Below are positions 26,737-34,751 of a stretch of 64,000 nucleotides of DNA, piece by piece. Under the pieces are notes generated by a model, which was not told the origin of the DNA, searched no databases, and saw only the letters and a list, made by a program, of their open reading frames with translations. Location of the stretch: assembly GCF_004310285.1 (NCBI RefSeq), contig NZ_SISF01000032.1:372001-436000 (forward strand), read 5' to 3'. Each line of letters begins with the position of its first letter. Positions within the stretch are counted from its first letter, which is position 1. Position numbers and translations under genes: made by a program. This DNA comes from Agrobacterium cavarae (GTDB lineage: Bacteria > Pseudomonadota > Alphaproteobacteria > Rhizobiales > Rhizobiaceae).

Positions 26737-27816
26737 TTAAAGCTGCTCGGCAATATCAAGAAGGCGACCTGCGCTCCTGTCCCAAGAAAATTCTTGAGCG
26801 CGCTGGTAGCCACGCTCTATCATCTTTGCACGATGTTCTGGGTTGTGCAAAACCTCGTTGATCGCGCGCGCCATGTCGTCCGGCCGAAGGGGATCGAAGA
26901 ACAGCGCCGCATCGCCGCAGACTTCCCGGGTCGGCGGAATGTCCGAAGCCAATACAGGGCAACCCAGCAACATGGCCTCCAGCGGCGGAATGCCGAACCC
27001 TTCGTAAAGGCTGGGAAAAAGAAGCGCAGTCGCTCCGGCATAAAGTCCAGCAATTTCCTCATCAGACAGGCGGCCTGTGAAGACGATCTTATCGGTGACA
27101 GAATTTGCTTCCGGTTCGGACGTCTCATAGGATTGAAAAACGCTGGATGCGGGCGCGCCTGCGATGACGAACTTGGGTGCTGCTGAACCCATCAGCCGGA
27201 TAGCGTCCATGGCGCGCCGAATATTCTTGTTCGGCGTACGCGAGCCGACGAACAGGAGATAGGGTTCATCCGCAAGCCCCAATCGCGACACCACGGTCTC
27301 ATCCCTGACAATTGCAGCCATGTGCTCGCAGCTGTTAGAAACAACGGCGACATCCTTGGTGCCGAAGGCACTTTCGAGCTCTCGCTTTGAGAACTCCGAT
27401 ACCGTGGCGATTTTTCCGCGGCGCGCGAGAAGACGGCCCAACAACCCGTGAACCAGCCGGTACTTGCGCGAAAAATTCTCCGGCGTGCGAAAAATCATCG
27501 CGTCGTGAACGACTGTGACCGCGCGCGAATGAAGGACGGGGCCGCTATTGCCAAGGTTGATGAGCCTGCCGTGCCGGGCGGCTTGGTAGAGGTTCGTCTG
27601 TTCCCATACATGCCCGGAAGACCGGCCCGCAGCCCGCTGCGTGATCGCGCGCAGAGGCAGCCTTTCCGTGGTACCCTCCGGCGTCAGCAGCACCCACTCG
27701 TCCGCGGTGGGGTTTTCGACCAGCCGTTTGTCGAGAGCAATGACGACCTCCCGGGCAAAACGCTGAACCCCACTCGTCGTTTGAGTGAGGAAGCGCCCAT
27801 TGATAAAGGTGGTCAT
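26737..27816 (-). CDS. glycosyltransferase, GT4 type
   Basis: A 359-residue GT-B enzyme starting MTTFINGRFLTQTTSGVQRF, the form seen in mannosyl/rhamnosyl-type transferases. The donor site reads LYEGFGIPPLEAM (E-x7-E). The ATG at 27816 overlaps the stop of the upstream glycosyltransferase by 4 nt (ATGA). An AT-rich inverted repeat (TTTAAGTA/TACTTAAA, 26716-26741) covers its stop codon. The sugar is unknown. Confidence 0.88.
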   Translation of the reverse strand: MTTFINGRFLTQTTSGVQRFAREVVIALDKRLVENPTADEWVLLTPEGTTERLPLRAITQRAAGRSSGHVWEQTNLYQAARHGRLINLGNSGPVLHSRAVTVVHDAMIFRTPENFSRKYRLVHGLLGRLLARRGKIATVSEFSKRELESAFGTKDVAVVSNSCEHMAAIVRDETVVSRLGLADEPYLLFVGSRTPNKNIRRAMDAIRLMGSAAPKFVIAGAPASSVFQSYETSEPEANSVTDKIVFTGRLSDEEIAGLYAGATALLFPSLYEGFGIPPLEAMLLGCPVLASDIPPTREVCGDAALFFDPLRPDDMARAINEVLHNPEHRAKMIERGYQRAQEFSWDRSAGRLLDIAEQL

Positions 27817-28925
27817 GCCAGCACACGCACCTCGGCGGTTTGCTTGCCCGTTATCTGGTCATAGAGATCGACAATATCGCCGTTCATCCTGTCGCTCTGA
27901 TAACGGGACAGGAAACGCATATATCCAGCAAGGCCCATCTCGCGCCAACCCGCTCTATCGCGCGCCACGATCGTTTGCGCCAGAGCGTCACTATCGCCAG
28001 CGGGAACCAGAAAGCCCGTCTGCCCATGGCGTACGATCGAGCGAAGGCCACCAACGGCAGAAGCAATCACCGGCTTCCTGGCACGCATTGCCTCCACCGC
28101 AACGAGGCCAAAACCCTCCCAACGCGACGGCATGACCACCACGTCGGAGGCATTCATGTAGCCTGCAATCTCCTCGGGCGATTTCCATCCCAAAAGCTCG
28201 ACATTGTCCGGAACCGAGATGGGCTTGTTTTGCTCTTCCTTCGTCGTGACATGAGCCCCGATGACTTTGACTGCGACCTGGCTACCGAGCGACTGGACGG
28301 CTTTCAAAAGCACATCGACACCCTTTTGCCGGTCGAGGCGTCCAACAAACAGCACCTTGAGACGTGGATCGCTCCATTCGACCGGAACCGCCACGGGCCG
28401 ATTGCTCGACAGGCCGTTTTCGATCACGGCCATCCGGTCAGGAGAAATACCGGCTTCGATCCCTCTGTCATATTCGTGCTGTGAGATCGCAACGATCTTC
28501 TGGCACAAGGGCGCAAGCAGACGCTCACCCAGCTTTGCAACAGGACGCAGAGGGCCAAGCGTCTCCATGTCGAAAGACCATCCATGCGGACAGTAGACGA
28601 CAGGGGGGAAATTTCGGTTGAGCGCGCCGACTAAGCGCACCGCCAGACCTGCAAAGGTCGAATGGGCATGCACGACGTCCGGACGAAACGATTGCACTTC
28701 TTCCGTGACCGCACGTGCCAGCGCCGAGAGAGATTTGTAACGGCCATTCCTTCGGAACGTGGCGATACAGGACAATGGAATATTTTGCACATGAGACAAG
28801 TGTCGGTCTGGGACGATCACCCTGACATTCGCCGCGCCGTATTTTGCCACCTGATGGGGCGCCACCTCACTGAGATATGTCGCAGGCCCACCCGGCAGTG
28901 TTTCAAAAACGTGCAGAACCCTCAT
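27813..28925 (-). CDS. glycosyltransferase, GT4 type
   Basis: A 370-residue GT-B enzyme. MRVLHVFETLPGGPATYL at the N-terminus and SRWEGFGLVAVEAM at the donor site fit GT4. The ATG at 28925 has AAGGGAAGAG just upstream; the frame extends 53 codons further without family character. It heads a leftward pair with the 26737 gene and is divergent from the glycosyltransferase at 29195 across 269 bp of comparatively AT-rich DNA, which should hold both promoters. Confidence 0.88.
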   Translation of the reverse strand: MRVLHVFETLPGGPATYLSEVAPHQVAKYGAANVRVIVPDRHLSHVQNIPLSCIATFRRNGRYKSLSALARAVTEEVQSFRPDVVHAHSTFAGLAVRLVGALNRNFPPVVYCPHGWSFDMETLGPLRPVAKLGERLLAPLCQKIVAISQHEYDRGIEAGISPDRMAVIENGLSSNRPVAVPVEWSDPRLKVLFVGRLDRQKGVDVLLKAVQSLGSQVAVKVIGAHVTTKEEQNKPISVPDNVELLGWKSPEEIAGYMNASDVVVMPSRWEGFGLVAVEAMRARKPVIASAVGGLRSIVRHGQTGFLVPAGDSDALAQTIVARDRAGWREMGLAGYMRFLSRYQSDRMNGDIVDLYDQITGKQTAEVRVLA

Positions 28926-29194
28926 TGTCTCTTCCCTTGGGCCACCCATTGACGTGGGTATACGCGGCGTTGTTGTTTTTGTTGCCCAGCGATTTTGTAA
29001 AACAGAATTCATGCGCTCGCCACCGATTTGCTCAACTGCGCCCTTCCTCCCGACTTCGAAGTGAAGAACTCTTGATTGATGCAATGACTTTAGACATGCT
29101 TTCTCAAGGAAGGTTTATTCAACATATTTAAAGAGTTGTTTGCGATTTAGGAACAATTGTAACGAACCACTCCCGATCAACGAGGGGAAGACGC

Positions 29195-30436
29195 GTGAAA
29201 ATCTGCATCGTCTCGCAGACTTTTGCTCCCCAGGCAGAGGGAGGCGCTGAGATATCGGCACGCGCGGGAGCAATCGAGCTCGCCAAGACGCATGATGTGA
29301 CCGTACTGGCGCTCGGAAAAGTCGGCGACCCTCTAGTGCCGCCAGGGGAAACCAGACTTGCCGGCAATGTACGCGTGGTTCGACTGCCCTGGAAGAACAG
29401 CTACCTGCCCGGCCACCTCAAGCCCTCGGTCAACTTTGCTCGTCGTGCCGCATGGCATCTGCGCACGGCCTTTGGCGCGCTTTGCGTAGAAGGACTTGCA
29501 GAATTTTTCAAGCGCGAGAATTTCAATCTCATCTACGCGCAGAACTCGTCCTACATGCAGCCCGCAATTTTCCAGGCCGCCGAGGACGCAGGGATCCCGA
29601 TCTGTCTGCATCTTCGAGACTACGCCCTGCTCTGTCCGAAGACCAGTATGTTCCGAAGAGAGGATAATTGCGTAACGCCCTGCTTCGACTGCAGCCTGAT
29701 CAATCGTCGCTTGAGACTACGCGGAAACGGCATAACGGTGATTGCAGTCAGCCACTTCGTGAAGCAGCGTTTCATCGAAAACGGTGTTCTGGCAGAAGCT
29801 GACTGGCATGTCATGCACAACAAGAACACGCCGCTGCAATCCTTCGACACAAGCGCCATTGGACGCACGACACCGATGGAGCGCATGTTTACCTTCGGTT
29901 ACCTCGGTGCGCTGGCAAAGGAAAAGGGCGTTCCCGATTTGATCAAGGCCTTCAAGGCTTTGCCTGCAGGGAGCAATGCCCGTCTGGTCCTCGCGGGACG
30001 CGGTCGCCCGGGTGAGGAAGACCGTATCAAACGTCTTGGCTCAGTGGCCAATGTCGAGTTTCGCGGCTTCGTCACACCTCAGGAAATCTATCGCATCGCC
30101 GATGCTGTCGTCGTTCCCTCTCTCTGGCACGAGCCGCAAAGCCGTATCCTCGTTGAGGCTGGGGTCTATGGTGTTCCCGTCATCGGCAGCACGAGAGGCG
30201 GAACGCCGGAAATCATCGAAGCAGGAAAAACCGGCTGGTGCTACGATCCGGAGCAGCCGGGCGCGCTTGCCGGACTGCTGGCGAAAGCAGTCTCGATCGG
30301 CCCGGAGCGTTGGTGGCAGAGACGCGACGAGCTGTTCCCAGGGATCGCCTCATTTGATGGCACGGCGGAGCAATCCGGTTATTATGATAAGCTCGAGAAA
30401 ATCCTAATGACGGCTGCCACTGGCTCCGCCGTGTAG
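29195..30436 (+). CDS. glycosyltransferase, GT4 type (paralogue of 25409 gene)
   Basis: A 413-residue GT-B enzyme, starting with GTG at 29195 behind GAGGGG. It shares with the 25409 product the loop APQ.EGGAE, SYLPGH.KP, DYALLCPK.SMF followed by NC.TPC..C, FTFGYLGAL..EKG, EPQS.ILIEA-type donor site and TGWCYDP. Only this copy is on +. The two probably act on similar donors in successive or alternative steps. Confidence 0.88.
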   Translation: MKICIVSQTFAPQAEGGAEISARAGAIELAKTHDVTVLALGKVGDPLVPPGETRLAGNVRVVRLPWKNSYLPGHLKPSVNFARRAAWHLRTAFGALCVEGLAEFFKRENFNLIYAQNSSYMQPAIFQAAEDAGIPICLHLRDYALLCPKTSMFRREDNCVTPCFDCSLINRRLRLRGNGITVIAVSHFVKQRFIENGVLAEADWHVMHNKNTPLQSFDTSAIGRTTPMERMFTFGYLGALAKEKGVPDLIKAFKALPAGSNARLVLAGRGRPGEEDRIKRLGSVANVEFRGFVTPQEIYRIADAVVVPSLWHEPQSRILVEAGVYGVPVIGSTRGGTPEIIEAGKTGWCYDPEQPGALAGLLAKAVSIGPERWWQRRDELFPGIASFDGTAEQSGYYDKLEKILMTAATGSAV

Positions 30437-30479
30437 TTTCTTCGACAAGAGCTACAGGTAAACTGCACTTCGCCAGAGC

Positions 30480-30935
30480 TTAGCTTTCCTCTTGATCACG
30501 TCCAAACAGCGATGACTTTGGATATGGCAGCGCCAACGTCGGCAACGCTCCCGAGTGGAAATAACGTATCGATCTCGTCTCAGTGTCAGGGATCGGCGCC
30601 TGTGGAGCCGTAACCTTGCACTTGAACAGCGTCACAACGTATTCAACCTCATCGCCGTTTGGATAAGTGTAGCGGAAATGCTTTCCGCCAAAAAGGTCGA
30701 CGATCTCTTCGACAGCTATCGACAGGCCCGTTTCCTCGAATACCTCTCTAACGATGGCTTCCCGCGGAGTTTCGCCGGGCTCAATAGCCCCTGCTGGCAA
30801 GCTCCACCCCTCTCCAGACGACTTTTCCTGCAGCAACAACCGACCGTTCGAATCGTGAATCACCGCTGCGACCGACGGGCAGAGCAATAAGCCTTGGCCA
30901 AGCTTTTCGCGCAAAATTTGAATGTGAGATGTCAT
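30480..30935 (-). CDS. Nudix hydrolase
   Basis: A 151-residue Nudix protein with the box GAIEPGETPREA through REVFEETGL. The fold is clear, the substrate is not; its position inside the polysaccharide locus makes a nucleotide sugar or dinucleotide plausible, but this is inference. It converges on the 29195 glycosyltransferase with a 43-bp gap. Confidence 0.88.
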   Translation of the reverse strand: MTSHIQILREKLGQGLLLCPSVAAVIHDSNGRLLLQEKSSGEGWSLPAGAIEPGETPREAIVREVFEETGLSIAVEEIVDLFGGKHFRYTYPNGDEVEYVVTLFKCKVTAPQAPIPDTETRSIRYFHSGALPTLALPYPKSSLFGRDQEES

Positions 30936-31019
30936 CCTAACGATCTCTCAGCAAGAGGGCTCGTCAAGCCAGAAATGCCCCGAGCGCCCAGAAGAAATCA
31001 GTAGCACAAAATCGGCAGA

Positions 31020-31035
31020 GATCGGAAATCCGATC
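31020..31035. promoter_or_regulatory. 7+7 palindrome upstream of wzy
   Basis: GATCGGA and TCCGATC are separated by AA, a perfect 16-bp dyad. It lies 148 bp before the polymerase start and 85 bp before the Nudix start, between divergent genes. The regulator is unknown; chance cannot be excluded. Confidence 0.35.
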
Positions 31036-31182
31036 ATGATTGGCTGTGGACGTCCAACCAACAAACATGGTCAACAATATCTTAAGAGATTTTGGGCATG
31101 GTGATGGCAATGAAACGTAGCCTGAACCGAAGCGGGTTCAGCTGGCCGATTTTGCAGCCCGGCACGTGAACAAGGCTTGGAA

Positions 31183-32484
31183 ATGTCCAATCTCGCTTGG
31201 CTCATCCTCATTCTCGGCTGGTTGATCTTCGTCCTCTATTATATCAGCTCCTTCTTGCGATGGGGGGTGCTGACACTCTCCTCCTATTTCTGGCTTCGTT
31301 ACACCGTCCTGCCAGTCCTCATCATGCCCATCTTCGCCGGCTCGGAGAAGAACATGGAGGCTGTTGGTGGTGCAATCTTTGCCATCCGGCAGCACCTCGA
31401 CCAGGCCTTCTTTCTCTCGGTGCTTGGCGTCGTCTTTCTCATTGTCGGCATGGGCCTTGCGACATTCAGTTCAGGCCGAAGCTACCTCTTCGACTTCATT
31501 GAAAGCGGTTACTCTTTCTGGCAGACGCGTACCGGCGCTTGGCTGTCCTTCCTCATCATTCTTCTGGCAACGGCGGGGCTGTTCGCTCTGGGAGTGAGGC
31601 CCTTCGAGGGTCGCGAATTCGCGTTCGAAAACCCCTCGATCCGCCCGGTCATCAATCTCTACGCTGTCATTCTTCCGACCACCGCGATCAGCCTGCTGGT
31701 CTATGGTTTTGCCGGGGGCCGGAAATTCATTGCCATGGGCCTCTTCTGCAGCGTGCTTGGCTTGATGATCGGTACGCGCGGCGCCAGTATCGAAGCGCTC
31801 TTCGCCTTCGTCATTTGCATCATCATTGCCTACCGATACCGCAACCTCCTCGTCTTCGGTGCTTCCGCCTTCGCGTTTATCCTCGTCGCCGTAGGCCTCG
31901 GCATATTGCGCTCGTCTACAGATGGCCAGGCGGCGCCCGACTTGATCGACAGCCTGAGCGCCCAGATCTTCTACGGCAACAACTTCTCGGATTTTCGCGA
32001 CTACGCGTGGATCCTGAGCGGCTTCAAAGGCCAGTTCTACCACGGCATGACCTATCTGGCCGGCTACACCGCACTGATCCCGGCCTTCATCAGCGAGTTT
32101 AGAAACGACTACCGCACCGGCGTCATCACCACGACGCTCGCAGGGCTCGATCCCGAATTCCATGCAGGCCTGCGCCCTACCCTCTTCGGCGAGGCCTACC
32201 TCAATTTCGGCATCCCAGGCATCATTTTTGCCGCAACGCTTTTCGGCTTCTACTTCGGCAAGCTGCATCTTTGGGTCCACACGGACCTGCCACGCAATGG
32301 CTTAGGGGTGAGGCGCGTGGCCTGCGGTTACATCGCGTTCCTGTTCCTGTTCAACGCGGTCTTCACCCCGAGCTTCTACTACGTCTATGTTGTGTCGGCG
32401 TGGCTCCTGGGCGGCATCATCCTGTCGTGGCTTCTCACTGTCCCAGATCGCACGGACACCAACGACCTCCCTTCGGCAGGCTGA
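31183..32484 (+). CDS. polysaccharide repeat-unit polymerase (Wzy-like)
   Basis: A 433-residue inner-membrane protein with roughly ten or more hydrophobic helices and a large loop around residues 250-320 (SAQIFYGNNFSDFRDYAW, GLDPEFHAGLRPTLFGEAYLNFG). This architecture and the neighbouring flippase and co-polymerase mark it as the polymerase that joins lipid-linked repeats in the periplasm. The ATG at 31183 has AAGG 7 nt upstream; a TTG two codons earlier is an alternative. Its stop abuts that of the ATP-grasp gene within TGATCA. Confidence 0.82.
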   Translation: MSNLAWLILILGWLIFVLYYISSFLRWGVLTLSSYFWLRYTVLPVLIMPIFAGSEKNMEAVGGAIFAIRQHLDQAFFLSVLGVVFLIVGMGLATFSSGRSYLFDFIESGYSFWQTRTGAWLSFLIILLATAGLFALGVRPFEGREFAFENPSIRPVINLYAVILPTTAISLLVYGFAGGRKFIAMGLFCSVLGLMIGTRGASIEALFAFVICIIIAYRYRNLLVFGASAFAFILVAVGLGILRSSTDGQAAPDLIDSLSAQIFYGNNFSDFRDYAWILSGFKGQFYHGMTYLAGYTALIPAFISEFRNDYRTGVITTTLAGLDPEFHAGLRPTLFGEAYLNFGIPGIIFAATLFGFYFGKLHLWVHTDLPRNGLGVRRVACGYIAFLFLFNAVFTPSFYYVYVVSAWLLGGIILSWLLTVPDRTDTNDLPSAG

Positions 32485-33402
32485 TCACCCCTCCACCGAT
32501 GTGCGAAATCGCCCTTTGGGATTAGCGCGCCAGAAGGTGCCCAGCCAGGCATCTGTTGATGGTGGACGGAAGGCGCCAAATCCCGACGTTGGAGAGAAGG
32601 TCATTTCCCCGAAAACCGGTCCTGACGGCTTGTCGTAAAAGTCGATGCGAACAAATTCGAAGCCCTGCGCCAGGGTGCGGGCCGCGGCGAGAATGGCATC
32701 GAGATGCGGAGGACGCGGCAATTCCTTGTCTTCCATCGGGTAGTAGTGGCCGAAGGACAGCTTATTCCAATGTTCGTCATAAAAGCAGCGGCGGTGATCG
32801 CTGAAGCGCGCCGTATCGATCTGGATGCAGGGAATATCGTCTTCGAAACAGAACAGCTTGTAGTCCACCGGCGCTTCGCCGTTTTCGCCGATAAAGGGTT
32901 CGATGAAGAGTTCCGGTTCGATATGGTTGTACCATTCTTCCGCAAGACGCCAGGCGGTACGTCCCTGGAGCCAGAGGTCGCATTTCTCCTTGGCGCCGAC
33001 GAGATCGTCGGGCCCATAGACGAAGATGTTCCGATCCGAACCGTGATTGACCTTGATGACATAGGGAAACGGCAAGGGCGGACAATCGTCGAGGTTCTTG
33101 CCCCGCCAAAGCGTCGGTGTCACCCATTCATCGCCAAGCACCTTGGCGACATGCGCTTTGACAGCGATCTTGTCGCTCAGCATGATCAATCGCGGATCGT
33201 CCGCAGGTTCACGCCACGCGATCTTGCGCGCAACCAGATGTTCGTTGAGTGTCTTGGGGTTATTGATGTTGGGCCAAAGCCGGTGATAGCGGAAATACTG
33301 CAGTTGGGTCGCCTGTTTGATCGGCAGGCTGTGTATGGTGGCGTGATAGAGCGCCTTTAGAAGCTTCCCCAACACGGTTTTCTGCGGTTGACCGACTGCC
33401 AT
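32485..33402 (-). CDS. TupA-like ATP-grasp protein
   Basis: 305 residues matching the ATP-grasp TupA family: NPKTLNEHL near the N-terminus, FPYVIKVNHGS in the nucleotide lobe, and a C-terminal FVRIDFYD, GEMTFSPTSGFG with acidic metal ligands. The family is named for teichuronopeptide synthesis and is expected to form an amide-type bond using ATP. In a polysaccharide locus it may attach an amino acid to a uronic acid. The frame opens at a GTG at 33468, overlapping the flippase by 25 nt; the ATG at 33402 is chosen because AAAGGGG lies 6 nt upstream. Confidence 0.82.
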   Translation of the reverse strand: MAVGQPQKTVLGKLLKALYHATIHSLPIKQATQLQYFRYHRLWPNINNPKTLNEHLVARKIAWREPADDPRLIMLSDKIAVKAHVAKVLGDEWVTPTLWRGKNLDDCPPLPFPYVIKVNHGSDRNIFVYGPDDLVGAKEKCDLWLQGRTAWRLAEEWYNHIEPELFIEPFIGENGEAPVDYKLFCFEDDIPCIQIDTARFSDHRRCFYDEHWNKLSFGHYYPMEDKELPRPPHLDAILAAARTLAQGFEFVRIDFYDKPSGPVFGEMTFSPTSGFGAFRPPSTDAWLGTFWRANPKGRFRTSVEG

Positions 33403-33443
33403 GCCCATCCCCTTTAGCCTGCCCCCAGCAGGCATCAATTGCT

Positions 33444-34718
33444 TTAAATATTCCTTGAAGCTCGCCACAGCATGAGCGCCGAAACACTCGCCGTTATCAG
33501 GGCCGTCACAAGCGCTGCGAGCCCCGCTCCCATGAAGCCCAAGGCGCTGATGAGAAGAAAGCTCATGCCGATCGAGATAATAACGCTGGAAAGATTGACG
33601 ACGGCGTAATGGCCGTCCTTTCTGAGGCTGCTCATGCCAAAACCCATGAGATCGGTGCAGGCGCGAACCGCAGCCGTGACCAGCAGCAGGGCAAAAACAC
33701 CCTCGTGCTCAATAAGCGCAGGCATGTTCATAACCTCCACCACTACACTTCCCGCAACGAAAATCGCCACGCCGAGAATGAGGCCAGCCACGGCAGTCTT
33801 GGTAAATTGCCGGACCATCATCCGCCGCCATTCCCCGGCCGAGCCGTCGTTGTAAGCCTTGAATAATTTTGGGATGGCGATTTGCAGGACAGCCGTCGAG
33901 ATCAGCGTCTGCAACGCATTCGCCAGCGACCAGTAAAAGGTGTAGACGCCCGTCAATGACAGCGTCAGCAACAGCGAAATGATATAGCGGTCGGCATAGA
34001 CAAGCCCGACATTGCAAATCTCGCTGATGTGGATCATCCAGGAGCGGCGCATGCGGCTCTTGATCCAGTCATAGCGCACCGGCGCTTTGGCGATGCGCGC
34101 AAGCGGCCAGTGTCGCAGGGCGTAAAACAGGCCGATAAACATGCCGATATACCCAAGCGACCAGCCGACGAACACTGTTTCCACGTTGCGAAACGCTGGG
34201 AAGGCAAGACCTAGAGCAATCACGGGCAAGACCCAGGACGTCGTTCGCAGGAAGAAAAGGATATTGGCGGCGCTTGCCATCTCCTTGGAGATCAAGGGCA
34301 TGTGGATGTCACACGAGATCGTCTCCAACCAGACGATGATCAGGATAACGACATATAGAGGTTTGATCGGATAATTGAAGATGAACGCTGCGGCGACCGC
34401 CAGTAGCGTCATCAAGAACAGGGACGCAATCGTCACCGCAAGCCGTGTCTTCATATAGGCGCCGGTCACGCCGTTCGATTTACCACTGACATCACGGGCG
34501 ATGAAGTAGTTGAGTCCCCATCCAAGGATCGCCGGCGCGGTGGTGACGACGCCGAGCGCCAGGCCATAGATACCCGCCGCCTCCAACCCCATGAATTTAA
34601 CGATATAGAAGGAAAGCGCGAAGCGCAGAACGAGCGTCGATCCGCGAAGTCCGGTATTGAAGAGAATACTGAGGCCTGTGGCTCCAAGGCCCTTCTGCCA
34701 GAATGGGATGCGCTTCAT
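33444..34718 (-). CDS. polysaccharide flippase (Wzx-like, MOP superfamily)
   Basis: A 424-residue inner-membrane protein with about twelve hydrophobic helices. The opening GLSILFNTGLRGSTLVLRF with FMGLEAAGIYGLALG is typical of lipid-linked oligosaccharide flippases. It should move undecaprenyl-linked repeat units to the periplasmic face for the Wzy protein. The ATG at 34718 replaces a TTG eight codons earlier. It is 33 bp behind the co-polymerase and overlaps the longer possible start of the ATP-grasp gene. Confidence 0.88.
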   Translation of the reverse strand: MKRIPFWQKGLGATGLSILFNTGLRGSTLVLRFALSFYIVKFMGLEAAGIYGLALGVVTTAPAILGWGLNYFIARDVSGKSNGVTGAYMKTRLAVTIASLFLMTLLAVAAAFIFNYPIKPLYVVILIIVWLETISCDIHMPLISKEMASAANILFFLRTTSWVLPVIALGLAFPAFRNVETVFVGWSLGYIGMFIGLFYALRHWPLARIAKAPVRYDWIKSRMRRSWMIHISEICNVGLVYADRYIISLLLTLSLTGVYTFYWSLANALQTLISTAVLQIAIPKLFKAYNDGSAGEWRRMMVRQFTKTAVAGLILGVAIFVAGSVVVEVMNMPALIEHEGVFALLLVTAAVRACTDLMGFGMSSLRKDGHYAVVNLSSVIISIGMSFLLISALGFMGAGLAALVTALITASVSALMLWRASRNI

Positions 34719-34751
34719 GGCGAGATGCCTACTGTCTGCCAAGACCGGGCC

